NCBI GenBank assembly: GCA_963767805.1
Contig: CAVYFP010000013.1
Coordinates: 1-64,000 of the forward strand
Reading direction: 5' to 3'
DNA: 64,000 bases
From: Methylocapsa sp963767805
GTDB lineage: Bacteria; Pseudomonadota; Alphaproteobacteria; Rhizobiales; Beijerinckiaceae
The notes below the pieces were generated by a model. It searched no databases. It was not told the DNA's origin and was given only the letters and a program-made list of their open reading frames with translations. Positions within the stretch are counted from its first letter, which is position 1, and the number at the start of each line of letters is the position of its first letter. Below, piece by piece: positions 41,495 through 50,293 of the stretch. The position numbers were made by a program, and so were the translations under genes.

Positions 41495-42666
41495 CAGCAA
41501 CCGCCGCAGCACGCCGCGCCGCCGCCGCTCTTCTTCTGACCGTCGTCGCCACGGGCGCCGTCGCCGCCGGCGAAATGCCCGCAACCGAGCTTGTGAGTTC
41601 AGCTCCCGCGCCCGGCTCCGCCGCGGATTCGATGGCGAACTCCGGTGGCGGAATGTCCGCCATGCACGATATGGGGGGCCACCCGGCCATTCCCGCCGGC
41701 GTCTTCGGCGCGCATATGCTGGGGGCCGGCGAGTTCTCGCTCAGCTACACGCCGATGATCATGGGAATGAGCCGGAACTACATCGGATCGACGTCGGTGT
41801 CGCAACAATATATCGCGACGCAAATCCCCTATGTTCCGGCCGGCGCCTCAACGATGAAGCCGCCAACGCTGCGGATCGTCCCGGCCTCTATGACGACCGA
41901 AATGAACATGTTTCACGCGATGTTCGGAATCACCGACACCATTAATCTGATGGTGATGGGCGATTACATCCACAAAAGCATGACTATGACCACCTTCAAG
42001 GGGATGATGGGCTCGACGGAACTTGGCCAGAGTTCATCCTCGACCCAGGGCTGGGGCGATACGTCGTTTCTCGGCCTTGTCCGGATTTACCAGGACGAGA
42101 TCAATCACGTGCATCTCAATCTCGGCGTCAGCGCGCCGACGGGCAGCGTCACGGAATCGGCGACGATGCTGAATCCGATGAACCAGTGGATGACGATGCG
42201 GGCGAATTACGGGATGCAGCTCGGCACGGGCACTTATGATGCGCTCTACGGAATCACCTACACAGGCAAACTCGGGGCGTGGTCCTGGGGCTTTGTCTAC
42301 CGCGGTCGCGCGGCCTTCGCCAACAATGACGAGGGTTACCGCTGGGGGCCGTCGAATGAAATGACGGGTTGGGCCGCCTATCAGCTGCTTCCCGGATTGA
42401 GCGTGACGGCGCGCGGGGCAGGGACCGTGTGGGGGAGCATTCACGGTTCCGATTATCTGATCTCGGGCCCGATGCAGGCGGCCAATCCGAACAATTACGG
42501 CGGCCAGCGGGTCGAAATGTTCGGCGGCCTTGAATATAAAACTCGCGCCCTCGGCACGCCGGTTCGTCTCGCGGTGGAGGCGGGCGCGCCGATCTACCAA
42601 AATCTGAATGGGCCGCAGATGGGCAAGGCCTGGCAGGTCAACGCCGCGGCCGCGATCAGCTTCTAA
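41491..42666 (+). CDS. Met-rich outer-membrane beta-barrel protein
   Basis: A 391-residue protein with a clear signal peptide (RRAAAALLLTVVATGAVAAG). The early mature part is rich in Met, His and Gly (MANSGGGMSAMHDMGGHP), and later come TPMIMGMSRNY and IHKSMTMTTFKGMMG. Alternating strands and the C-terminal ...AAAAISF with terminal Phe are typical of outer-membrane barrels; it resembles the 'MetA-pathway/transporter' barrel families. Co-translated with the ABC ATPase, it may be the outer-membrane entry route for the same ligand. Met/His clusters hint at a soft metal ligand, but this is inference. Confidence 0.68.
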   Translation: MTATAAARRAAAALLLTVVATGAVAAGEMPATELVSSAPAPGSAADSMANSGGGMSAMHDMGGHPAIPAGVFGAHMLGAGEFSLSYTPMIMGMSRNYIGSTSVSQQYIATQIPYVPAGASTMKPPTLRIVPASMTTEMNMFHAMFGITDTINLMVMGDYIHKSMTMTTFKGMMGSTELGQSSSSTQGWGDTSFLGLVRIYQDEINHVHLNLGVSAPTGSVTESATMLNPMNQWMTMRANYGMQLGTGTYDALYGITYTGKLGAWSWGFVYRGRAAFANNDEGYRWGPSNEMTGWAAYQLLPGLSVTARGAGTVWGSIHGSDYLISGPMQAANPNNYGGQRVEMFGGLEYKTRALGTPVRLAVEAGAPIYQNLNGPQMGKAWQVNAAAAISF

Positions 42667-42749
42667 TATCTTCGGCCGCGTCGCAGGGACCGGCCGCGCA
42701 AACTGGCGCCGTCAGCGGCGCAACGCCGGACGAATGGGGATCGCAACTT

Positions 42750-45626
42750 ATGTCGCTCATCAAGGAAATCGACTACGGCACGCCCGCCTCCAGCTCGGAG
42801 GCGCAAGTCACTCTTACGATTGACGGAAGAGAGGTCAGCGTTCCCGAAGGAACCTCGATCATGCGCGCGGCGATGCATCTTGGCGTCGAGATCCCGAAGC
42901 TTTGCGCGACGGATAACGTAAAATCCTTCGGCTCATGCCGTCTCTGTCTGGTCGAAATCGAGGGCCGCAACGGCCTTCCCGCGTCCTGCACCACCCCCGT
43001 GGCGCCGGGAATCTCCGTGAAGACGCTGACGCCGCGGCTCGACGCCATCCGGCGCGGGATCGTCGAACTCTATATCTCCGATCATCCACTGGATTGCCTG
43101 ACCTGCGCGGCGAATGGCGACTGCGAACTGCAAAAAATGGCCGGCGCCGTCAGCCTGCGCGACGTGCGTTACGGCTATGAGGGAAAAAACCATGTTTCCG
43201 CCCGCTGCGACGGCCGCCCCAACGAGGAATGGAGGCCGAAGGACCAATCGAACCCCTATTTTACCTATGACCCGTCGAAATGCATCGTGTGCAATCGATG
43301 CGTGCGCGCCTGTCAGGAAGTGCAGGGAAGCTTCGCGCTGACCATCGAGGGGCGCGGCTTCGACAGCCGCGTTTCGCCCGGCGCGGGCGAAGCGTTCATG
43401 GCGTCGGAATGCGTCTCCTGCGGCGCCTGCGTGCAGGCCTGCCCCACCGCGACGCTGGTCGAGAACTCGGTGATCGAAATCGGTCAGCCAGAACATTCCG
43501 CGGTGACGACCTGCGCCTATTGCGGCGTGGGCTGCGCCTTCAAGGCCGAGATGCGCGGCGAGGAAGTGGTTCGCATGGTTCCCTGGAAGGACGGCAAGGC
43601 GAACCACGGGCATAGCTGCATCAAGGGCCGCTTCGCTTATGGCTACGCCCTGCATCGCGACCGCGTGTTAAGCCCGATGATCCGCGAAAAGATCACGGAC
43701 CCCTGGCGCGAAGTGACGTGGGAGGAGGCGATCGCGCATGCGGCCTCCGAGTTCAGGCGCATACAGGCGAAATATGGCCGCCTTTCCGTCGGCGGAATCA
43801 CCTCGTCGCGCTGCACATGCGAAGAGACCTATCTCGTGCAGAAGCTCATCCGCAGCGGCTTCGGCAACAATAATGTCGACACCTGCGCGAGAGTTTGCCA
43901 CTCGCCGACCGGCTACGGACTGAGCACCGCTTTCGGCACGTCCGCGGGCACGCAGGATTTCGACTCGGTTCGCGAGGCCGACGTCATACTCGTCATCGGC
44001 TGCAACCCAACCGACGCTCATCCCGTTGTGGGCTCGCAAATCAAGAAGCGCCTGCGCGAAGGGGCAAGACTCATCGTCATCGATCCGCGCCGCACCGAGC
44101 TGGTGCGCTCGGCGCATATTGAGGCTGCCTATCATCTTGCGCTCCGGCCCGGAACCAATGTCGCGATCGTCACCGCGCTGGCCCATGTCGTCGTCACGGA
44201 AGGTCTTGCGGATGAGGCCTTCGTGCGCCTGCGCTGCGATTGGGACGAGTATCAGGACTGGGCGGCTTTCGTTTCCGAGGAGCGCAACAGTCCCGAGGCC
44301 GTCGAGAAATATACCGGCGTTCCTGCCGCTCTTGTGCGCGGCGCGGCGCGTCTCTACGCGACGGGCGGCAATGCGACGATCTACTATGGCCTTGGCGTCA
44401 CCGAACATAGCCAGGGTTCGACGACCGTGATGGCCATCGCCAATCTCGCCATGGCGACCGGCAATCTCGGACGCCGCGGCGTCGGCGTCAATCCCCTGCG
44501 CGGCCAGAACAATGTGCAAGGCTCGTGCGACATGGGCTCTTTCCCGCATGAGTTCCCGGGCTACCGCCATGTTTCCAATGACGCGGTGCGTCACTCCTTC
44601 GAGGAAGCCTGGGGCGTCAAACTCGACAATGAGCCGGGCTTGCGCATTCCCAACATGTTCGACGCCGCCGTCGATGGCGAATTCAAGGGACTCTACGTCC
44701 AGGGCGAAGACATTTTGCAGTCTGACCCCGACATCAAACATGTTTCGGCAGGCCTCGGCGCCCTGGAATGCCTCGTCGTCCAGGATCTCTTCCTCAATGA
44801 GACGGCGAACTACGCGCATGTCTTTCTTCCAGGCGCGAGCTTTCTCGAAAAGGATGGCGTCTTCATCAATGCGGAACGCCGCGTCCAGCGCGTCCGCCGC
44901 GTCATGAGTCCCAAGGCCGGCTACGCCGACTGGGAGGTGACGCAGCTCTTTGCGAACGCGCTTGGCTGCAACTGGAGTTACCGGCATCCGGGCGAGATCA
45001 TGGATGAAATCGCCCGGCTGACGCCCGCCTTCGCCCATGTGTCATATGAGAAGCTTGAAGACGTCGGCTCGGTCCAGTGGCCCTGCAATGACGCGTCGCC
45101 GGACGGCATGCCGATCATGCATGTCGAAGGCTTTGCGCGCGGCAAAGGCAAATTCGTCATCACCGAATATGTGCCGACGGATGAGCGCACCGGCCCGCGC
45201 TTTCCCCTGCTGCTCACCACGGGGCGCATTCTGTCGCAATATAACGTCGGCGCGCAAACAAGGCGCACGGAGAACAGCCAGTGGCATCCTGAAGACGTTC
45301 TGGAGATTCATCCTCATGACGCCGAACTGCGCGGCGTCCGCGATGGCGACTGGGTGCGCGTACAAAGCCGCGCGGGCGAGACGACCCTTCACGCGAAAAT
45401 CACCGATCGCGTCGCGCCGGGCGTCGTCTACACGACCTTCCACCATCCTTTGTGCCAGACCAATGTGATCACCACCGACAATTCGGATTGGGCGACGAAT
45501 TGCCCCGAATATAAGGTGACGGCGGTGCAGGTTTCGCCGTCAAACGGGCCGACCGAGTGGCAGGAACAATATCGGGAAATGGCGGAGAACAGCCGCCGCG
45601 TCGCGGCACCTCGCCGACGCCGCTGA
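42750..45626 (+). CDS. fdsA: Molybdopterin formate dehydrogenase catalytic subunit, FdsA type
   Basis: A 958-residue protein, essentially the length of Rhodobacter FdsA. Residues 20-90 are a 2Fe-2S ferredoxin domain (C52, C63, C66, C80). Further Fe-S cysteines follow around 106-125, two 4Fe-4S clusters lie at 178-188 and 221-231, and the FDH 4Fe-4S site is C255, C258, C262, C290. The Mo/W ligand is Cys383 in ARVCHSPTGYG, followed by the catalytic His384. It oxidises formate to CO2. The usual partners FdsG and FdsB (NAD side) are not adjacent: upstream is the ABC importer and downstream a convergent nif gene. It may therefore use another electron acceptor, or partners encoded elsewhere. Confidence 0.9.
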   Translation: MSLIKEIDYGTPASSSEAQVTLTIDGREVSVPEGTSIMRAAMHLGVEIPKLCATDNVKSFGSCRLCLVEIEGRNGLPASCTTPVAPGISVKTLTPRLDAIRRGIVELYISDHPLDCLTCAANGDCELQKMAGAVSLRDVRYGYEGKNHVSARCDGRPNEEWRPKDQSNPYFTYDPSKCIVCNRCVRACQEVQGSFALTIEGRGFDSRVSPGAGEAFMASECVSCGACVQACPTATLVENSVIEIGQPEHSAVTTCAYCGVGCAFKAEMRGEEVVRMVPWKDGKANHGHSCIKGRFAYGYALHRDRVLSPMIREKITDPWREVTWEEAIAHAASEFRRIQAKYGRLSVGGITSSRCTCEETYLVQKLIRSGFGNNNVDTCARVCHSPTGYGLSTAFGTSAGTQDFDSVREADVILVIGCNPTDAHPVVGSQIKKRLREGARLIVIDPRRTELVRSAHIEAAYHLALRPGTNVAIVTALAHVVVTEGLADEAFVRLRCDWDEYQDWAAFVSEERNSPEAVEKYTGVPAALVRGAARLYATGGNATIYYGLGVTEHSQGSTTVMAIANLAMATGNLGRRGVGVNPLRGQNNVQGSCDMGSFPHEFPGYRHVSNDAVRHSFEEAWGVKLDNEPGLRIPNMFDAAVDGEFKGLYVQGEDILQSDPDIKHVSAGLGALECLVVQDLFLNETANYAHVFLPGASFLEKDGVFINAERRVQRVRRVMSPKAGYADWEVTQLFANALGCNWSYRHPGEIMDEIARLTPAFAHVSYEKLEDVGSVQWPCNDASPDGMPIMHVEGFARGKGKFVITEYVPTDERTGPRFPLLLTTGRILSQYNVGAQTRRTENSQWHPEDVLEIHPHDAELRGVRDGDWVRVQSRAGETTLHAKITDRVAPGVVYTTFHHPLCQTNVITTDNSDWATNCPEYKVTAVQVSPSNGPTEWQEQYREMAENSRRVAAPRRRR

Positions 45627-45766
45627 ATAGGCGCGCGACGGACCGTGCGGCTCGATGCGGCACGACCGATTTGCGCGGGTTGGTCCCGAGCGCCGGACGG
45701 CTCTGCCGTCGCGGCTCGATTCGTCCGCGGCCGCGCAATGCCATCGCGAACGGGCGCGCAGCGCAT

Positions 45767-46119
45767 CTATCCGCATGATTTGCCGCAAGAGCAGTTATGC
45801 TCCGCGCCGAAATTCTCCACATCGGGAGTTCCAGCGTTAGGGTTGTCGAAAGTGAAGCCGGTTCCTTCGAGGGAGGATGAAAAGCTCCACTGTGGTTCCA
45901 GCCAGAAGCGTCATCGAACTCGGGGTCGACGAAAACGCGAAGGTCGCGGATCTCCACCACGACGTCATCGGCCTGCGGTTCATCTTCGAGGCTCATCGCA
46001 TATCGCGGTCCGGCGCATCCATTGCTCTCGGCGGAGAGGCGCAGCCCGAACCCGGGCTTTCCCGCCCGGTCGATGGCGCCATGAACGGCGGTTACAGCTT
46101 CGCGCGTTAAGATAATCAT
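45767..46119 (-). CDS. IscA/HesB-like Fe-S assembly protein, two frameshifts
   Basis: ATG 46119 opens MIILTREAVTAV, and GLRLSAESNGCAG carries the first conserved Cys. Single extra bases near 45928 and 45890 then displace the frame; correcting them gives MTLLAGTTVEF, FSSSLEGTGFTFDNPNA and the C-terminal CSCGKSCG with the Cys pair. Corrected length is about 116 residues, normal for nif-linked IscA. It donates or carries Fe-S clusters for nitrogenase maturation. It lies directly downstream of nifB and is convergent with fdsA. The two breaks look like sequence errors. Confidence 0.72.
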
Positions 46120-46186
46120 GATCGAGAGTCCTTATGCTGGTCAAATTGGGATGCGCTCGATGTGCGGGCCCGGGGGGCCTCGACGG

Positions 46187-47665
46187 TCATGTGGTCGTCA
46201 CAACATTCTTCTGCGAGCGCGCGTAGAAATCGGCGATCGCGGTCTCTATGAACTCGTAAGCATATTCATCGACCGGTTTTATTCCCGCCGCCGCCAACTC
46301 ATCCTTCGGGCAATGTCCGATCTTGGCGCAGAATACGGCGTCTACGCCCGCCAGCGCCGTCACGACCGAAGTCAACATGATTTCCTCGCCGAAGCCGCCC
46401 TGACAATAATTGTCGTCGAGCTTGCGATGGCCGACGAAGCGAACGCCGGCGTGGTCGACTTCATAGACCTGAAACTCCCGCGCATGACCGAAGTGCTGGT
46501 TGATTCGACCTTCCCCTTTTGTGGCGACTGCGATGAGTGCTGGCTTGCCAGCAGTCGCGCTCGCGAGGACAGCCGGAATATTTGTTTTCGCGTTCTGATG
46601 CGCGCCGCGTTGTTCCGCCACATGATCGCGGTAGGCGTCGCGTAGCGTGGGATCGAAGTCGATCGCATCTGGCAATAGATCGAGCTTGAACTCCTGGCCG
46701 CGATCTTCGCCAAGCATGCCGACCGCATCGGCGCGGCATTGACGGCAATGGCGCATGAGCTTCGCGCCGCCTTCACAGGCGTCCTGAATTGCTTTCAGCT
46801 CCTGCGGCGTTGGCCCGCGCTGGCCGTTCAGGCCGTAAAAGGTTCCATGCGCCGGATCGGAGATCAGCGGCATGATGTTATGAAGAAAAGCGCCGCGCGC
46901 CTTGACCTCACGATTGACCTCCGTCAGATGCGCGTCGTTGACCCCCGGAATCATCACCGAGTTGACTTTTACGAGGACCTTCCGCGCCGACAGCATTTCA
47001 AGGCCCAGCATCTGCCGTTCGTGCAGAATGCGCGCCGCCTCCAATCCGGAATAGCGCTTGTTGCGGTAGAAGATCCACGGATAGATCCGAACGCCAATTT
47101 CGGGATCTACCATGTTGATGGTGATCGTCACATGATCGATATTCATGTCCACGATTTCATCGACGTGATCCGGCAGTGAGAGCCCGTTCGTCGAAAGGCA
47201 AAGTTTCAGATCGGGGAGGCGTTTCGCAACCAGATCGAAGGTCGCCTTGGTATGGCGCCAATCGTAAAGAGCGTCGCCCGGTCCAGCGATTCCAAGTACC
47301 GATAGTTGCGGCACGCTCTCGGCGACGGCGAGAACCTTCCGCGCGCCCTGTTCGGGCGTCAGCCGCTCGGAGACGACGCCGGGGCGGCTCTCGTTGGCGC
47401 AATCATATTTTCGGTTGCAGTAGTTGCACTGAATGTTGCACGCGGGCGCGACGGCGACATGCATGCGCGCGAAATAGTGATGCGCTTCCTCGGAATAGCA
47501 CGGATGATCTTTGACCTTCTCCCATATTTCCGGATCGAGATCATCGGCGCCCGCGCTCGAGCCGCAACTCGACGACGCGCAGCCGCCTGTCGCATGTCGC
47601 TGTTGAGGCGGGTCCGTTCGCATCGGCTGAAGCAAGGCGTCGAAAGGAATAAAGCTCAGTCCCAT
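46187..47665 (-). CDS. nifB: Nitrogenase cofactor biosynthesis radical SAM protein NifB
   Basis: From MGLSFIPFDALLQPM the product is 492 residues. The open frame continues upstream to 47794, but that part lies above the sigma-54 promoter at 47704-47718, so ATG 47665 is the start. CNIQCNYC (C76, C80, C83) binds the radical SAM 4Fe-4S cluster; further N- and C-terminal cysteines carry the precursor clusters. Residues about 385-480 form the fused NifX-like domain (GRINQHFGHAREFQVYEV). NifB makes the 8Fe-9S-C NifB-co needed by Mo, V and Fe-only nitrogenases, so it serves the vnf system here. It precedes the IscA-like gene. Confidence 0.93.
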   Translation of the reverse strand: MGLSFIPFDALLQPMRTDPPQQRHATGGCASSSCGSSAGADDLDPEIWEKVKDHPCYSEEAHHYFARMHVAVAPACNIQCNYCNRKYDCANESRPGVVSERLTPEQGARKVLAVAESVPQLSVLGIAGPGDALYDWRHTKATFDLVAKRLPDLKLCLSTNGLSLPDHVDEIVDMNIDHVTITINMVDPEIGVRIYPWIFYRNKRYSGLEAARILHERQMLGLEMLSARKVLVKVNSVMIPGVNDAHLTEVNREVKARGAFLHNIMPLISDPAHGTFYGLNGQRGPTPQELKAIQDACEGGAKLMRHCRQCRADAVGMLGEDRGQEFKLDLLPDAIDFDPTLRDAYRDHVAEQRGAHQNAKTNIPAVLASATAGKPALIAVATKGEGRINQHFGHAREFQVYEVDHAGVRFVGHRKLDDNYCQGGFGEEIMLTSVVTALAGVDAVFCAKIGHCPKDELAAAGIKPVDEYAYEFIETAIADFYARSQKNVVTTT

Positions 47666-47703
47666 TTCCGCTGACCCTTGTGTTGCCGGCTTGGCGCTGC
47701 ACT

Positions 47704-47718
47704 GCAACGATGGCGCCA
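47704..47718 (-). promoter_or_regulatory. Sigma-54 promoter of nifB
   Basis: The minus strand reads TGGCGCCATCGTTGC, with GG and GC at the invariant -24/-12 spacing and the N4 spacer preserved. It would start transcription roughly 25-30 bases before ATG 47665. A GTAC-type dyad lies about 115 bp upstream. Confidence 0.7.
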
Positions 47719-47826
47719 TCGGTTTGGCGGGCTCTGGAAGTCGCGCATCAGCCCGCAGGCGCCAGAGTAGGTCGCTATGCGGCGGTGGGGGCACCGCACC
47801 GACGCGTACATTTTTGATGTCGTTTC

Positions 47827-47840
47827 GTACGTCGACGTGC
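47827..47840. promoter_or_regulatory. Imperfect GTAC-N6-GTAC dyad upstream of nifB (candidate VnfA site)
   Basis: GTACGTCGACGTGC has one perfect and one imperfect half-site (GTGC). It is centred about 115 bp from the nifB sigma-54 promoter, the same distance as the perfect dyad from vnfE. I propose it as a VnfA upstream activator site. Confidence 0.45.
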
Positions 47841-48008
47841 CGTTTGGGGCGAAGCTTCGTTTGACGCCCACGAGGATCGACCAGCGCGGATTATGCTGCG
47901 CGGCTGACTGGCGGCGCGAAGGAGGAGATCCTTCGGTTTTGAGTGGCCGCCCGGATTATTCGAAGCGTAAATGCAGAGGGGAACCCGTCGACCAGTCGAG
48001 CCGCCATG

Positions 48009-49500
48009 TCAGCTGGCGACGCGCACGGGCGCGGCTCGGCGGCGCCAGCCGGTTACGGGGTGCGCTCCTTTTTTCCACAGCATCGCGGAGAGGCACCCAT
48101 CGTTTTGACAGGCGAAATCGCAAGCGTCTATCTGGTCGCCTTGCGCCATCGTCGCCGCGCGAAAAATGCAGTTCTGGAGCTCGCGGATGTTGCCGGGGAA
48201 TCTGCAGCGTTTGAGCACCGGAATCGCCGTCGGCGCAATTGTCATGTTAGATTTCTGGTCGGCGTTGAAACGCCGTAGAAATTCATTGGCGAGGCGCATC
48301 AGGTCGCCTTTGCGCTCGCGCAGCGATGGCGCGAGAATTTGCACGACATTGATGCGATAATAGAGGTCGGGCCTGAACAGGCCGCGCTTGACGAGATCTT
48401 CGAGGTTCCTGTTCGTCGCGCACACGAACCGAACGTCAACTTTGATGTGGCGGGTCCCGCCGATCCTTATGATCTCGCCTTCCTCCAGAACGCGAACCAG
48501 GCGGGCCTGGAAGGCCATGGAGATGTCGCCGATTTCGTCGAGAAAAAGTGTGCCGCCGTCTGCGAGTTCGAAACGTCCCTTGCGCGTCGCCATGGCGCCT
48601 GTAAAAGCGCCCCGCTCGTGGCCGAACAGCTCCGATTCCAATGTGGTCTCGGGCAGGGCGGCGGAGTTCAGCTTGATGAAAGGCTTCGCATGTCGCGTGG
48701 AAATGCTATGGATCGCCGCGGCGAACAACTCCTTGCCTGTGCCGGTTTCGCCGCGCAGGAGCACCGTCGCGCGGCTTTTCGCGACAGTCTGGAGTTTTGT
48801 TGACGACGGCGCGCATTGCGGGGCTCTCGCCGACAATTCCCTTCAAGGCGCGGTCTTTTGGTTTTGAGGAGCGTGGACGCTCGCTTCCCCGGAGGCGTGC
48901 GTTGGCCCGAACCGATGTCTCGCGCTCTCGCGCAGTGAGTTTTTGCAAACGCAGCGTCTGGCTCACGAGATAAGCGACCATCGTCAGAACGCGGATGTCG
49001 CGATCGAAGCGGATCGTCGCCGCGTTTTTGAAGGCGCGTTCGACGGTGAGAATGCCGACGATATCGTCACCATGCTTTATCGGAACGCCGATGAGAGAAA
49101 ATGGCCTGTCGTCCCGTGCTCTCCAGGCGGAAGACACTGAATCCTTGAACAAGGGGGATGCGTGCGCGTTTTCGACGACCAGCGGCGTCTTTGTCGCGAT
49201 GATCTGTTGGATGGCGGGGAGCGGTATGCGAGCGAAGTGGAGTTTGGCGTTGTTCTCCGACCACCCAGAGCCGATGACGACATTCGGCGCGCCGGTTTCG
49301 TCGAGCAGCGAGAAAAGCCCGCCCCGCATGTCGAGATGCCTCGACATCAACGCGAGCATCGCGGAGAGAATGACTTCCGGGCGATCGTTCGAGGCCAGGA
49401 GTCTTCGAGATTTCGTAGATGCCGGCAAGAGTAATGTCGCTGGCGTCGATGGCCGGCGTCGCGGCGAGGACTCGGCGGGAACATAGGATGCTGGCCCATC
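48009..49500 (-). CDS. nifA: NifA-like sigma-54 activator, frameshifted and lacking the C-terminal HTH
   Basis: The GAF domain (PEVILSAMLALMSRHLDMRGG through GVPIKHGDDIVGIL) is followed by a full AAA+ domain: GETGTGKELFAAAIH (Walker A), ESELFGHERGAFTGA (sigma-54 contact loop), GGTLFLDEIGDIS (Walker B) and RFPGNIRELQN. The linker CDFACQNDGCLSAMLWKKG is NifA-typical. Extra bases near 49410 and 48795 (after VVNK) break the frame; the start is put at ATG 49500. After the linker the protein stops at 48009. I checked all three frames downstream and found no Fis-type HTH, so DNA binding appears lost. It follows nfu by 17 bp and is probably read from the vnfE promoter. Confidence 0.72.
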
Positions 49501-49517
49501 GCCTTCGCTCTCGGCCC

Positions 49518-49754
49518 CTAGTATTGGCAGGGGACAACCATGACTGGCGTGTCCAGCACTTCCATCAGCTTCCGGCGCACGCCGCCAAGGGTCTGGCCGG
49601 CGAGCGCGCAGGAAAGACACTGGCCGGAGAGCCGTACTTCGACGCGACTTCCCTTCACGGCCACCAGTTCAAGGTCGCCGCCGTCGCGCTGCACGGTCGG
49701 ACGCAGCGCCTCGATCGTCGAGGCGATGAGGCGCAGGCGTTGGTCTTCGGTCAT
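49518..49754 (-). CDS. Nfu-type (NifU C-terminal domain) Fe-S scaffold
   Basis: A 78-residue protein from ATG 49754, matching only the C-terminal domain of NifU: IEALRPTVQRDGGDLELV and SGQCLSCALAGQTL with the CxxC (C46, C49) that holds a transferable 4Fe-4S cluster. The terminal MVVPCQY is unusual in adding another Cys. It is the fourth gene of the vnfE-vnfN-vnfX series and would supply clusters for cofactor or apoprotein maturation. Confidence 0.85.
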   Translation of the reverse strand: MTEDQRLRLIASTIEALRPTVQRDGGDLELVAVKGSRVEVRLSGQCLSCALAGQTLGGVRRKLMEVLDTPVMVVPCQY

Positions 49755-49819
49755 GCTTTGAATTCCTCGTGGCATGCGCGAGGTCGCGGCGCGCCGCCTC
49801 GATCGCGCGGTCTGAAATG

Positions 49820-50293
49820 TCAATCCAATTCGTCGACTGAGCTGAGGAGCTTGTGGCTTGCCTCGGCGCTGTCGCTGACGCTCGCCCGAGACGCAGGAGC
49901 TCGGTCTTTCGCGCGTTCGACCCAGGCGAGGCCGCCATAGACCAGCGCCAGGCTCACCTCGTTCAAAAGATCGAGAATGTCGTGGCCGCTGTCGACAATG
50001 ATCGGCTGTATGCCGGTCGCCATCAGCCTGCGGATCGACGAAGCCCCGATCGAGGCGGCGTAAACCGCCCGGCAGTCTTTTACGAAATCGAGCTTGGCGA
50101 GAACCTTGTCTTCCGGCGCTCCGGTGAGGCCGCTGCGTCCGCTTTCGCCAACATGCTCGGTCTTGACGAAGGTTCCGACGCCGACAAGATCCGCGCGTCC
50201 GGGGGCGACGTCGTAAATGACGAGGCTTTCGGCGCCGCCGAAATGCAGGTTGACGGTGGTTCTGTCGTTGGAGGCGAATGCTACTCTCAACAT
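49820..50293 (-). CDS. vnfX: NifX-family cofactor-binding protein, VnfX position
   Basis: A 157-residue protein from ATG 50293, whose start overlaps the vnfN stop (ATGTTGA). RVAFASNDRTTVNLHFGGAESLVIYDV opens the NifX/NafY domain and AVYAASIGASSIRRLMATGIQPI continues it; the last 25 residues are a polar tail. Proteins of this position in vnfENX clusters bind NifB-co and V-containing cofactor precursors and pass them to the VnfEN scaffold. In the raw frame it appears fused to VnfN, but that comes from an indel in vnfN, not a true fusion. Confidence 0.8.
   Translation of the reverse strand: MLRVAFASNDRTTVNLHFGGAESLVIYDVAPGRADLVGVGTFVKTEHVGESGRSGLTGAPEDKVLAKLDFVKDCRAVYAASIGASSIRRLMATGIQPIIVDSGHDILDLLNEVSLALVYGGLAWVERAKDRAPASRASVSDSAEASHKLLSSVDELD

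Noticed and set aside
47666..47794. N-terminal extension of nifB
   Set aside because: It lies above the sigma-54 promoter at 47704-47718 and has no conserved NifB residues; the true start is 47665.
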